Below, in pieces: positions 1 through 9,099 of a DNA stretch of 43,274 bases; the stretch's first letter is position 1, and the number at the start of each line of letters is the position of its first letter. The notes under the pieces were generated by a model, which was not told the origin of the DNA, did no database searches, and saw only the letters and a program-made list of their open reading frames with translations. Source of the stretch: Eubacteriaceae bacterium (lineage in GTDB: Bacteria; Bacillota; Clostridia; Eubacteriales; Eubacteriaceae); assembly GCA_030156895.1 (NCBI GenBank), contig JASGLP010000024.1, forward strand, positions 1 through 43,274, given 5' to 3'. The translations under genes and the position numbers were made by a program.

Positions 1-1211
1 ACCACCAGGTTATTGGCTCTGGTCATGCGGGTAATACTATCCACCAGAATCACCACGTCTTTACCCTGTTCAACAAGACGCTTGCCCCGTTCCAGAACGA
101 TTTCCGCAACACGTATATGATTTTCCGGGGGCTGATCAAAGGTTGAATAAACGATATCCGCATCAACCGATCGGGAAATATCCGTCACCTCTTCCGGTCG
201 CTCATCGACCAGTAGAATAATCAGTTCAATTTCTTTATGATTCGTCGTAATCCCATTGGCAATTTCTTTCAAAAGAATGGTCTTACCGGCTTTTGGTGGT
301 GCAACAATCAGGCCACGCTGACCCTTTCCCACCGGTGCAAAAACATCGATGATCCGGGTTGATAAGACATCCCTGTCCGTTTCCAGAGTGATTTTCTGAT
401 TCGGAAAAATCGGTGTCAGCTGTTCAAATTTTGGTCGCTGAGCAATTTTTTCAGGCATATCACCGTTTACTGTTTCTACATAGAGCAGGGCATCATATTT
501 TTCATTCTCACCTGACATCTTGATTTTTCCGACAATTTTATCGCCGGTTCGAAGATTAAAACGTCTGATCTGATTAGCCGGCACATAAATATCCTGATCG
601 CCGGAGAGATAATGATTTGTTCTTAAAAAGCCATACCCGTCAGAACTGACATCAAGAATGCCTTCCTGAGAATTTTTAAAACGATCCAAATCTTTTTTAT
701 CGTCAACATAGAGGAGTCGATTAATTTTTTTTATGATGTCCGATGTTTTCTGACCATTGACATTTTCCAAAAACAGCATTGCTGAATATTTTTCTCCGGG
801 CTTTGGCGGTCTGACCTTACCACTTAAGATATCTCCAGTCTCCAATTTAAATTTCTGAATTTGCGATCCTGAAATATAGACATGTTCTTCCTGTGATTTC
901 ATATCCGGTGTCTTAATAAAACCGTAACCCTCCGGGACAATTTCCAGAACACCTTCAACAACAATCACATTATCCATCGGATCCTTGATTTTGTAATAAG
1001 GCGAACGGCCATTCTCCGGCTTTTTAGCCGGACGCTTTGATTCAGTTGCCGATTTAGACTCTTCATTCTTGGGCGACTGTTCCGGCTTTTTTTCCTGAAT
1101 AAGATTTAATAATTCACTTTTCTTTAAGCGACTATATTTTTCGATTCCCATCAGTTCAGCTTCTTTACGCAGCTCAACCAGGGTCAGTTGTTCCAGTGGT
1201 TTCGTGTCCAA
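1..1211 (-). CDS. rho: Transcription termination factor Rho, 3' end outside the window
   Basis: Hexameric RNA-dependent ATPase that ends transcription. About 403 residues are visible and the gene runs off the left edge. The start is a TTG at 1211 with GGAGGC five bases upstream; no ATG fits. The SAP-like Rho_N domain covers residues about 5-42, followed by a charged, lysine-rich linker (43-80). Two cold-shock/OB domains then follow (about 86-152 and 183-250), each with a GYGF RNP1-like core and a TGD...GK strand. The ATPase core starts near 262, with Walker A APPKAGKT at 304-311 and Walker B VILVDS near 387. Rho normally has a single cold-shock domain, so the second copy is unusual. It is divergent from the ATPase gene at 1564, with about 350 bases between. 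Confidence 0.95.
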   Translation of the reverse strand, partial: MDTKPLEQLTLVELRKEAELMGIEKYSRLKKSELLNLIQEKKPEQSPKNEESKSATESKRPAKKPENGRSPYYKIKDPMDNVIVVEGVLEIVPEGYGFIKTPDMKSQEEHVYISGSQIQKFKLETGDILSGKVRPPKPGEKYSAMLFLENVNGQKTSDIIKKINRLLYVDDKKDLDRFKNSQEGILDVSSDGYGFLRTNHYLSGDQDIYVPANQIRRFNLRTGDKIVGKIKMSGENEKYDALLYVETVNGDMPEKIAQRPKFEQLTPIFPNQKITLETDRDVLSTRIIDVFAPVGKGQRGLIVAPPKAGKTILLKEIANGITTNHKEIELIILLVDERPEEVTDISRSVDADIVYSTFDQPPENHIRVAEIVLERGKRLVEQGKDVVILVDSITRMTRANNLV

Positions 1212-1341
1212 ATGATGCCTCCGAGAATAAATTTTGAAAAGTTGATCCACTTGAATCATGTAGAATAAAAAACTTGCAGATAGCTAAATGTACCACAAAC
1301 TCACTTGAATGTCAAAACTGATTTAAGCACCCACACCTTGA

Positions 1342-1371
1342 TTGACAAATTAGTAAAAACTGTGCTATATT
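1342..1371 (+). promoter_or_regulatory. Promoter of the riboswitch-ATPase transcript
   Basis: TTGACA at 1342-1347 and TATATT at 1366-1371 are separated by 18 bases. Transcription would start near 1378, giving a leader of about 185 bases that contains the riboswitch and terminator. The stretch from 1212 to 1341 on the rho side shows no clear hairpin or gene. Confidence 0.7.
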
Positions 1372-1431
1372 AAGCATATAATTTGAACTGCATTGCGTTA
1401 ATGATCATTATGATAGACAACTATACAGGTC

Positions 1432-1523
1432 AAACTGAACAGGCGATGAACCTTTCTGGGTCATGGGGCCGGGCTTTCATTTGAAAGCAACAGCGTGTGG
1501 TATACACATCTGTGGGACAGTAT
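1432..1523 (+). ncRNA. NiCo (czcD-type) riboswitch aptamer
   Basis: The leader matches the NiCo riboswitch core as I remember it. It has ACTGAACAGGC at 1434-1444, a hairpin ATGA...TCAT (1446-1464), GCCGGGC at 1468-1474 entering a GCTTTC/GAAAGC hairpin (1473-1488), GCAACAG (1487-1493), a GTGT/ACAC hairpin (1495-1507), and CATCTGTGGGACAGT at 1507-1521 closing the junction with ACTG. This family binds Co2+ and Ni2+, and Fe2+ has also been proposed as a physiological ligand. The aptamer's last strand is also the 5' arm of the terminator at 1504-1538. Ligand binding should therefore block the terminator and switch the downstream ATPase on. The family call is from memory of the consensus, not from a covariance search. 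Confidence 0.85.
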
Positions 1524-1546
1524 GTTCCACAGATGTGTTTTTTTTT
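1504..1546 (+). terminator. Riboswitch-controlled intrinsic terminator
   Basis: ACACATCTGTGG (1504-1515) pairs perfectly with CCACAGATGTGT (1527-1538), followed by nine T (1538-1546). The 5' arm lies inside the NiCo aptamer, so aptamer and terminator are mutually exclusive. The ATPase start lies 17 bases downstream. Confidence 0.92.
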
Positions 1547-1563
1547 AGAAAGAGAGGTCAAAT

Positions 1564-4092
1564 ATGGTTGAAAAAAATAACTTAACCGGTTTATCATCTG
1601 CCGAAGCAAAAGCCCGGCTGGAAAAATATGGTAAAAACGAGCTGATTCCTCAAAAAAAAGAAAGTATTTTAAAAAAAATATTTCACATTATTACCGAACC
1701 CATGTTTCTTTTACTGATTGCCGCAGCAGTGATCTATTTTCTCTTGGGGCAACCAGGGGATGGTGCTATCATGCTGATTTTTGTTGTTGCCATCATCAGT
1801 ATCGATGTCATTCAAGAATTAAAAACCGATAAAACCATTAAAGCCCTTCAAGATTTATCAGCACCACATATTTCAGTCATTCGAGATGGTCAAGAGACTT
1901 TAATCGAAAGCGCTTATCTGGTTCCAGGCGATCTGATGCTATTGTTTGAAGGCGTGAAAATTCCAGCTGACGGTGTGATTGTCAGGTGCAATGATCTTTG
2001 TGTTGACGAATCCTTGTTAACCGGTGAAGCCGAAGGTGTTTGGAAATCAGAAAATGCCTCAGATGAAGCAACCGATTACTGGCAAAAAAACTGGTGCTAT
2101 GCCGGAACCCTGGTGACTCAGGGTACAGCGACTGTTGAGGTGTTGAAAACAGGCGCCTTAACCGAATATGGAAAAATTGGCCAACACATCGCTACTACTG
2201 AGAACGAGGATACCCCCTTACAAAAACAGACCGACAAGCTGGTTCAGATCTGTGCGATCATTGCTGGTCTGCTTCTTTTAATGGTCGCCTTCTTCACTTA
2301 TATGAATGTCGCTGATCATCCATTCAAAGAACGACTCATTGAAAGTATCCTATCCGGCATCACCCTGGCCATGGCTATGATTCCAGAGGAATTTCCGGTC
2401 ATTCTAACTGTATTTTTGTCGATGGGAGCATGGCGGTTAGCTAAAAAGAACGCCTTAATCAGAAGGCTGCCATCTGTTGAAACATTAGGTGCTGTTTCAG
2501 TGCTTTGTGTCGATAAAACCGGAACCATTACAATGAATCAGATGACCCTGCAAGAAACCTGGACGCCGGATCTTTCAGAAAGCAATCTGATTGAATATAT
2601 GGGAATGGCTTGCGAAACCGATGCTTATGATCCAATGGAAAAAGCAATGCTTTTATTCTGCGAACAGCATGGGTTCTCCAAAGAGTCTTTATTTTCCGGT
2701 CGCTTACTGACAGAATATCCATTTACTAACGAATTGAAAATGATGGGTCATGTCTGGGAAAAAAATGGTCACATCATCATTACAGCGAAAGGATCTCCTG
2801 AGCGCATCATCAGGCAATGCAATTTAGCCGATGAAAAACAGGTTGAAGTCGAAGAAAAAGTCGATCAAATGGCCCAAGAAGGGCTACGAGTTATTGCCGT
2901 TGCCACATATTTCCCAGTAGATGAGAATGATATCCCGGGAAAAATCACTGACTGCCGTTTTTCTTTTGAGGGTCTGGTTGGTCTGGTTGATCCTCCACGA
3001 GAAGGTATCAGCAAAGATATTGCCCTCTGCAACCAGGCTGGCATCCGAGTTGTGATGATCACTGGCGATAACGGCGTTACCGCTGCATCGATAGCCAAAA
3101 AAATCGGCATGCAAAAAAGTGATTCACATCTCACAGGTGCAATGATCGATGAAATGTCGGACGAAACGCTGCGCCAACAGGTCAAAAATATCAGCATTTT
3201 TTCCCGGGTAATCCCCGAACATAAAATGCGAATCGTAGATGCCTTCCGATCCAATGGTGAAATTGTCGCCATGACAGGTGATGGAGTTAATGATGCTCCC
3301 GCTCTTAAAAAAGCCGATATTGGCATCGCTATGGGTAAAAGAGGCAGTGAAGTATCCCGTGAAGCTGCCGATATGATTCTGATGGATGATAATTTCACCA
3401 CAATTGTTGAAACCGTCAAAGATGGAAGACGATTATATGACAATATTAAAAAAGCTATTGGCTATGTTTTTGCAATTCATGTTCCCATCGCTTTTTCTGC
3501 CTTGTTAGCGCCAATTCTGGGCATAATACCAACCAGCCTTTTACTGTTGCCAATTCATATTGTGCTATTGGAACTGGTAATTGATCCCACCTGTTCAGTC
3601 GTGCTTGAACGTCAGCCAGCTGAGTCTAATGTGATGAAACGACCCCCACGCAAAGCAGATGCCAAAATACTTGATGCTGCTGTACTGACCAAAAGCCTTT
3701 TTCAGGGTTTTGTTATCTTCCTGGCCGCATTTGGCAGCTATTGTTTTCTGCTGAACGTGAATCCTGATAACGCTGCGCTGGCAAGATCGATGGGATTGAC
3801 TGTGATTATGTTTTCGAATCTTTTTCTGGTACAGGTCAACTCGTCTTCTTATGATTCACTTTTTACTTCAATCAGAAGACTCGCTAAGGATCGTGTGATG
3901 TGGGGAGCCAATTTTTTAATGATTATTTTTATTCTGATCATACTCTATACACCCCTCAATTCTTTCTTAAAGTTATCACCTTTGACTGCCAATCAATTGC
4001 TGACCGCTCTGGCTCTTTCCGCTCTGGCCGTATTGTGGATCGAACCCGTCAAACTTATTTTGCGACAATTAAGCAAAAACCAGACAAATTAA
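1564..4092 (+). CDS. P-type cation-translocating ATPase under NiCo riboswitch control
   Basis: Membrane pump of 842 residues, close to type II (Ca2+-ATPase-like) P-type ATPases in overall form: N-terminal actuator region, M1-M2 around 48-85, phosphorylation site DKTGT at 317-321, hinge TGDGVNDAPAL near 571, and six C-terminal membrane segments. Two key motifs differ from textbook pumps. The actuator motif reads TGEA (153-156) instead of TGES, and the M4 ion site reads PEEFP (274-278) instead of PEGLP. M6 carries IDPTCS. The start has GAGAGG six bases upstream. The upstream riboswitch argues for efflux of a transition metal (Co2+, Ni2+ or Fe2+) rather than Ca2+; that substrate is inference. 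A small secreted protein follows with its own promoter. Confidence 0.9.
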   Translation: MVEKNNLTGLSSAEAKARLEKYGKNELIPQKKESILKKIFHIITEPMFLLLIAAAVIYFLLGQPGDGAIMLIFVVAIISIDVIQELKTDKTIKALQDLSAPHISVIRDGQETLIESAYLVPGDLMLLFEGVKIPADGVIVRCNDLCVDESLLTGEAEGVWKSENASDEATDYWQKNWCYAGTLVTQGTATVEVLKTGALTEYGKIGQHIATTENEDTPLQKQTDKLVQICAIIAGLLLLMVAFFTYMNVADHPFKERLIESILSGITLAMAMIPEEFPVILTVFLSMGAWRLAKKNALIRRLPSVETLGAVSVLCVDKTGTITMNQMTLQETWTPDLSESNLIEYMGMACETDAYDPMEKAMLLFCEQHGFSKESLFSGRLLTEYPFTNELKMMGHVWEKNGHIIITAKGSPERIIRQCNLADEKQVEVEEKVDQMAQEGLRVIAVATYFPVDENDIPGKITDCRFSFEGLVGLVDPPREGISKDIALCNQAGIRVVMITGDNGVTAASIAKKIGMQKSDSHLTGAMIDEMSDETLRQQVKNISIFSRVIPEHKMRIVDAFRSNGEIVAMTGDGVNDAPALKKADIGIAMGKRGSEVSREAADMILMDDNFTTIVETVKDGRRLYDNIKKAIGYVFAIHVPIAFSALLAPILGIIPTSLLLLPIHIVLLELVIDPTCSVVLERQPAESNVMKRPPRKADAKILDAAVLTKSLFQGFVIFLAAFGSYCFLLNVNPDNAALARSMGLTVIMFSNLFLVQVNSSSYDSLFTSIRRLAKDRVMWGANFLMIIFILIILYTPLNSFLKLSPLTANQLLTALALSALAVLWIEPVKLILRQLSKNQTN

Positions 4093-4106
4093 CTTTTGAC
4101 ACTGAA

Positions 4107-4134
4107 TTGACACAAAACACGCTTATAATATACT
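4107..4134 (+). promoter_or_regulatory. Promoter of the small secreted protein
   Basis: TTGACA (4107-4112) and TATACT (4129-4134) are 16 bases apart, just after the ATPase stop codon. The small gene at 4187 can therefore be made independently of the riboswitch. Confidence 0.5.
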
Positions 4135-4143
4135 TAGAATATG

Positions 4144-4167
4144 AGGTCAAAATAATCACTTTGACCT
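4144..4167 (+). promoter_or_regulatory. Inverted repeat near the transcript start (operator or leader hairpin)
   Basis: AGGTCAAA (4144-4151) and TTTGACCT (4160-4167) form a perfect eight-base inverted repeat with an eight-base spacer, a few bases downstream of the predicted start site. It could be a repressor site or a leader stem-loop. No family is recognised. Confidence 0.4.
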
Positions 4168-4186
4168 GGCAAAGGAGGGAGTGCAA

Positions 4187-4429
4187 ATGAAGAAAAGGCT
4201 GATTATCATTTTATCGCTGGTCACAATGCTTGCAACTGCCGGAACGGCTATGGCTGCAGGCAGAGCCGGAAATGGGACCTGCGACGGAACTGGGCTGGGC
4301 ATTGGAAACGGTGGTGTGCCGCAACATCTCAACGAACAATGTGACGGCGGGTTCATTGATGAAAATGGCGACGGTGTCTGTGACAACGCACCTGCTGAAG
4401 GCGGAATGCACCATGGTGGCAGATGGTAA
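4187..4429 (+). CDS. Small secreted protein with an acidic EF-hand-like loop
   Basis: Eighty-residue precursor. The ATG at 4187 follows GGAGGG by eight bases; an in-frame GTG at 4181 overlaps the ribosome site and is unlikely. Residues 1-23 form a signal peptide: MKKR, a hydrophobic run, then AMA for cleavage. The mature part is glycine-rich and contains DENGDGVCD, which looks like a single Ca2+-binding loop of the dockerin or thrombospondin type 3 kind, plus three cysteines and a C-terminal MHHGGRW that could bind metal. It lies directly after the metal pump gene and before a strong terminator. A role in binding metal outside the cell is a guess from context; no characterised family is recognised. 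Confidence 0.8.
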   Translation: MKKRLIIILSLVTMLATAGTAMAAGRAGNGTCDGTGLGIGNGGVPQHLNEQCDGGFIDENGDGVCDNAPAEGGMHHGGRW

Positions 4430-4463
4430 TAATTTTTGACTCAAACAAAACTGACGCAAGAAA

Positions 4464-4510
4464 GATGCCGGTTGTTTAATCTGATTTTTATCGATCAAGC
4501 AACCGGCATC
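4464..4510. terminator. Intrinsic terminator after the small secreted protein
   Basis: GATGCCGGTTG (4464-4474) pairs with CAACCGGCATC (4500-4510), followed by a T-rich tail on the plus strand. The stretch from 4511 to 4689 to the end of scfB holds no gene that I can see. Confidence 0.85.
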
Positions 4511-4689
4511 TTCATATTTTTTGAAACATTCATTTATCTAACTGGTTCTTTATTCACTTACACCCAAGTTACTGACAAATAAACCCTTATTGCAACTTCC
4601 GTAAAAATGAAACTAAGTCAATACATTTAGTCACAATTATAAATTTTGAATTGTATCGGCTTCAAATCAGACTCAGTAATGTATTATTA

Positions 4690-6039
4690 TCAAATCTGAT
4701 CATCTTTTATGATCTCAATCATTATCGCATTTTCCACTCGTCTTTTTTCCAGCTCACAGCTGATTTTGTGGGGTTCCATAATTGTGCCGTTGAAATTATA
4801 GGCATTAGCATGACAGCCACCACCGCAAAAATATTTAGCCCAGCAATTTTGACAATCATCTTTCTTTAAAAGATTTCCGGCATCAAAATGTTCTTTGATC
4901 TGATGATTTGAAATGCCTGTTTTCACATGGCCCATTTTGAAAGACTCATTTCCCACAAACTGATGGCACGGATAAATATCACCTTGTGGTGTGACGGCAA
5001 CGTAATCTCTGCCAGCTCCACAACCTGAAAGCCGCTTATAAGCACATGGACCTTGATCCAGTTCAACATTAAAATGGAAAAAGTTATAATCAAGTCCTTC
5101 ATTTTCCTGATTCAAGTAATCAAGAGCCAGTTGATCATATTCTGACTTCAAGGCTTCCAGATCTTCTTCACGAATTGCATAATCATGGATAGGCTCAGCA
5201 ACTACCGGTTCGACCGAAATGCTTTTAAAACCCTGTTGAGCCAGAAATCTTACATCCTTCGAGAAATCCAGATTGAAATGAGTAAACGTCCCGCGGATAT
5301 AATGATCTTTATCGCCTCTTAAGTCTGCCATTTTTTTAATATTATTGATAATAACATCGAAAGAACCCTGATCGTTAATTGTTTTACGCATATGATCATT
5401 AATTTCTTTTCGTCCGTCCAAGCTTAAAACAACATTATCCATGGTATCGTTAAGGTACTGACGCGCTTCTTCATCAAGCAAAACACCATTGGTAGTCATT
5501 GTGTACTTAAAATTCTTTCCATTTTCTTGCGCCACCTGGTTTCCATATAAAACCAGTTCTTTCACGACATCCAAATTCATCAGTGGTTCACCACCAAAGA
5601 AATCAATTTCCAGGTTTTTTCGGTGACGCGACTGTCCAACTAAAAAATCAATTGCCTTTTTTCCAACTTCCAATGGCATCAAACATTTTTCGCCTTCAAA
5701 ATCACCCTGAGCTGCAAAACAATAATTGCATTTTAAATTACAGTCATGGGCAACATGCAGACAAATCGCCTTTATAAGATCGGTATTCCCGTACTGATCG
5801 GGATTATAGTCATGTTTGCTGAAAAGAAGGCCCTCTTTGATCAAACTTTCGATTTCTGATAACGCTTCAGAAATCTCATCCTTTTTATATTTTGAACTTA
5901 AAGTATTGATGATCACTTGGTGAGAATTCTTTTCATAAAGTTCAAGAATTTCATAGGATAGATCATCCACTGTCAGAACTGAACTGGTATCCACGTCCAA
6001 CACGATATTTATTCCATTTAACCGGTATTGATGTATCAT
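4690..6039 (-). CDS. scfB: SCIFF peptide radical SAM maturase (ScfB/CteB type)
   Basis: Radical SAM/SPASM enzyme of 449 residues that forms cysteine thioether (sactipeptide-type) cross-links in the SCIFF peptide. Residues 1-85 form a peptide-binding RRE-like region. The cluster motif CX3CX2C is at C100, C104 and C107 (DCNLKCNYCF), followed by FFGGEPL. The C-terminal SPASM region, from about residue 340, has many cysteines (CGAGRDY, CHQF, CQNCWAKYFCGGGC, SCELEKR) for two auxiliary Fe-S clusters. The ATG has AGGAG five bases upstream. The substrate gene scfA lies upstream on the same strand, but a 184 bp repeat element and two copies of a terminator hairpin lie between them. The call is firm because the precursor is present. 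Confidence 0.95.
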   Translation of the reverse strand: MIHQYRLNGINIVLDVDTSSVLTVDDLSYEILELYEKNSHQVIINTLSSKYKKDEISEALSEIESLIKEGLLFSKHDYNPDQYGNTDLIKAICLHVAHDCNLKCNYCFAAQGDFEGEKCLMPLEVGKKAIDFLVGQSRHRKNLEIDFFGGEPLMNLDVVKELVLYGNQVAQENGKNFKYTMTTNGVLLDEEARQYLNDTMDNVVLSLDGRKEINDHMRKTINDQGSFDVIINNIKKMADLRGDKDHYIRGTFTHFNLDFSKDVRFLAQQGFKSISVEPVVAEPIHDYAIREEDLEALKSEYDQLALDYLNQENEGLDYNFFHFNVELDQGPCAYKRLSGCGAGRDYVAVTPQGDIYPCHQFVGNESFKMGHVKTGISNHQIKEHFDAGNLLKKDDCQNCWAKYFCGGGCHANAYNFNGTIMEPHKISCELEKRRVENAIMIEIIKDDQI

Positions 6040-6078
6040 TTTTACTCCTAGAATTTGGGATTTTTAATCAACGAAAAA

Positions 6079-6101
6079 AGGCTATCTCTTAGAGACAGCC
6101 T
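6079..6101 (-). terminator. Terminator hairpin, left copy of the duplication flanking element A
   Basis: Read on the minus strand this is AGGCTGTCTC-TAA-GAGATAGCCT followed by six T: a typical intrinsic terminator between scfA and scfB. The same 23 bases, with two differences, recur at 6286-6308 on the other side of element A. Confidence 0.8.
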
Positions 6102-6285
6102 CCGTGCGTAGACAAACTCCGCACCGACCAATTGGATTTCGTAGTCTGCGCGCGGATTCGTACAGTTGCCCAATTTGAAAGCCCTAATATTCAGCGTTTT
6201 CCAGCAACTGTTCGCCCCGAGGCAGACAACTGAAAAGCCAATTGTCGGTGCTCAGGTATTCAATATTAGCTTTGTCTTCAGTCTG
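6102..6285 (+). mobile_element. Dispersed 184 bp hairpin element, copy A
   Basis: The terminal sequence has GTAGACAAAC on the left and, inverted, GAAGACAAAG on the right. An inner inverted repeat follows: GCACCGACCAATTGG (6121-6135) against CCAATTGTCGGTGC (6238-6251). Next are a middle stem GTCTGC (6144-6149)/GCAGAC (6222-6227) and an inner stem CAGTTGC (6163-6169)/GCAACTG (6204-6210) around a variable apex. No protein gene is present; reading frames through it are spurious. It is flanked by 23 bp direct repeats (21 of 23 identical) of a terminator hairpin, which suggests insertion with target duplication. It separates scfA from scfB. Confidence 0.85.
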
Positions 6286-6308
6286 AGGCTAGCTCTTCGA
6301 GACAGCCT
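6286..6308 (-). terminator. Terminator hairpin, right copy of the duplication flanking element A
   Basis: A stem-loop directly after scfA (minus strand: AGGCT-gt-CTC-GAA-GAG-ct-AGCCT). It lacks the T-run kept by the copy at 6079-6101, because element A now follows it. It may still slow transcription between scfA and scfB. Confidence 0.6.
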
Positions 6309-6318
6309 AAACGTTTGT

Positions 6319-6459
6319 TTAGTTTTCCTGTTTACATTTCTGATTGCCAACAGTACAAGATGTTTTACAAGCTGACTGACAAGATGTCTGACATTCTCCG
6401 CATCCTTTGTTTTTTACTTCTGTTAAGCGACCTTTTTTTACAAGTTTAATATGTTTCAT
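6319..6459 (-). CDS. scfA: SCIFF precursor peptide (six cysteines in forty-five)
   Basis: A 46-residue ribosomal peptide, the substrate of ScfB. The N-terminal leader is MKHIKLVKKGRLTEVKNK. The core has six cysteines in the family spacing (CGECQTSCQSACKTSC, then VGNQKC), very close to the known SCIFF consensus. Two adjacent ATGs exist, at 6462 and 6459. The second is preferred because it sits six bases after AGGTG, while the first leaves only three. The ribosome site overlaps the yajC stop region, so scfA is translated from the yajC-tgt-queA-ruvAB transcript. The function of mature SCIFF peptides is unknown; they are nearly universal in Clostridia. Confidence 0.95.
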   Translation of the reverse strand: MKHIKLVKKGRLTEVKNKGCGECQTSCQSACKTSCTVGNQKCKQEN

Positions 6460-6470
6460 CATAATCACCT

Positions 6471-6830
6471 CTATTCCTTTGTTTCGTCAATTTCTTCGTA
6501 TTCCGCATCAACAACGCCGGGTTCTTCCAGCTGATCATCTTCTTCAACCAGATCTTCAGCATCAGCTGAATTAACTACTTTAGCGATGGCTGATTTAGTA
6601 ATCAAAGCTTTATGGTAATCCGGCAATAATTCAATGGTTACATTTTCATTGCCGATGGCATAAATAATGCCGTAAAACCCGCCAATAGTAAGAATCTCAT
6701 CTCCTGGTTTCATATTGGAGCGCATGGTTTCTACTTCTTTTCGCTGTTTGTTCTGTGGTCGAATAACAAAGAAATAGAAAGATACCAGAACCAGAATCAA
6801 AGGAAGAATCATTGTTAAATCCAATCCCAT
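6471..6830 (-). CDS. yajC: Preprotein translocase subunit YajC
   Basis: Small membrane protein associated with the SecDF part of the secretion machinery. It is 119 residues from the preferred ATG at 6830, seven bases after AAGGAG; an ATG six bases further upstream is too close to the ribosome site. There is one N-terminal membrane helix (about residues 4-23, [15 protein letters not shown]), then the family motif [24 protein letters not shown] and a small beta domain. The tail is very acidic. It lies between tgt and scfA, an order common in Clostridia. Confidence 0.93.
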   Translation of the reverse strand: MGLDLTMILPLILVLVSFYFFVIRPQNKQRKEVETMRSNMKPGDEILTIGGFYGIIYAIGNENVTIELLPDYHKALITKSAIAKVVNSADAEDLVEEDDQLEEPGVVDAEYEEIDETKE

Positions 6831-6850
6831 ATTCATTCTCCTTATTTTAT

Positions 6851-7978
<1,128 letters not shown>

Positions 7979-8010
7979 TTACTCCTTATTTTTCTCTCAA
8001 TTATAGCCAA

Positions 8011-9099
8011 TTATTGATTCTCAGCCTTATATTTCACTTGCTCTTCAATCAAAGCCGGGGCGCTCCGCTTCTTGCCATAAATAAACATGGCATCGCCAAA
8101 GCTGAAAAAACGGTATTTTGCTTCCACTGCCTGGCGATAAGCCGCCATCACCGCCTGGTGTTCGTAAAAAGCCGACACCAGCATTAAAAGCGTTGACTCC
8201 GGCAGATGAAAATTAGTGATCAGAGCATCAACTACCCGCCATTCATAGCCCGGATAAATGAAAATATCGGTGGAACCGGCATAGGCTTCAACCTGACCCT
8301 GGTGTATATTGGCGTTACTTTCCAGCGTTCTCACTGAGGTAGTTCCCACGGCAATAACCCGACCGCCCTTTTTTTTGGTCTCACGGACTAGTCGAGCGGT
8401 TTCTTCTGAAACCTCAAAATACTCTTCATGCATGTGATGTGCTTCAATCTGATCGGTTTTAACTGGTCTAAAGGTTCCGATCCCCACATGAAGGGTTACC
8501 TCTGTGACTGTTACTCCCTTTTTTTCAATTTCTTCAATCAGATCCGGGGTAAAATGAAGTCCTGCCGTAGGTGCCGCCGCTGACCCCTCAATCTTGGCAT
8601 AGACCGTCTGATAACGCGTTTTATCCTCTAGGGTTTCATGAATGTATGGGGGTATCGGCATCAGGCCAATTTGCTCTATAATTTCCTCGAATATTCCTTG
8701 GTAATCAAAGCGGATAATCCGCAGACCACCTTCGGTGGTTCCCACAATCTCACCCGAAAGATCAGGGCTGAAACGAATTTTTGACCCAATTTTTGCGCGC
8801 TTGCCGGGCTTGACCATAATTTCCCATTCATGAGCAGCCAGATGCCTTAACAAAAGGATTTCCACCTGTCCGCCGGTATCCTCTCTTTTTCCAAAGAGCC
8901 GGGCCGGCAACACCTTTGTATTGTTCATCACCAACAGATCACCGGCTTTTAAATAATCCAAAAGATCATAAAAATGCTGATCCTTTATTTCTCCAGTCTC
9001 TCTGTTGATGATCATCAGACGGGATTCATCTCTTTTCTCCAGCGGATGCTGGGCAATTTGCGCCTCCGGCAAATCATAATAAAAATCCGATTTATTCAT
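8011..9099 (-). CDS. queA: S-adenosylmethionine:tRNA ribosyltransferase-isomerase
   Basis: Transfers and isomerises the ribosyl part of S-adenosylmethionine onto preQ1-tRNA, giving epoxyqueuosine. It is 362 residues with family motifs [21 protein letters not shown] at the N-terminus, [23 protein letters not shown] and [17 protein letters not shown]. Its ATG overlaps the end of ruvB by eight bases (ATGAATAA), indicating translational coupling. Confidence 0.96.
   Translation of the reverse strand: MNKSDFYYDLPEAQIAQHPLEKRDESRLMIINRETGEIKDQHFYDLLDYLKAGDLLVMNNTKVLPARLFGKREDTGGQVEILLLRHLAAHEWEIMVKPGKRAKIGSKIRFSPDLSGEIVGTTEGGLRIIRFDYQGIFEEIIEQIGLMPIPPYIHETLEDKTRYQTVYAKIEGSAAAPTAGLHFTPDLIEEIEKKGVTVTEVTLHVGIGTFRPVKTDQIEAHHMHEEYFEVSEETARLVRETKKKGGRVIAVGTTSVRTLESNANIHQGQVEAYAGSTDIFIYPGYEWRVVDALITNFHLPESTLLMLVSAFYEHQAVMAAYRQAVEAKYRFFSFGDAMFIYGKKRSAPALIEEQVKYKAENQ

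Noticed and set aside
2865-3443. Long antisense frame opposite the first ATPase
   Set aside because: Shadow of the ATPase codons; composition and lack of a ribosome site argue against a gene.
6166-6375. Open frames through the repeat copies that give similar peptides (also near 11138-11368 and 28165-28356)
   Set aside because: The similarity comes from the repeat DNA. Frames differ between copies, have no ribosome sites and the structure explains the conservation better.
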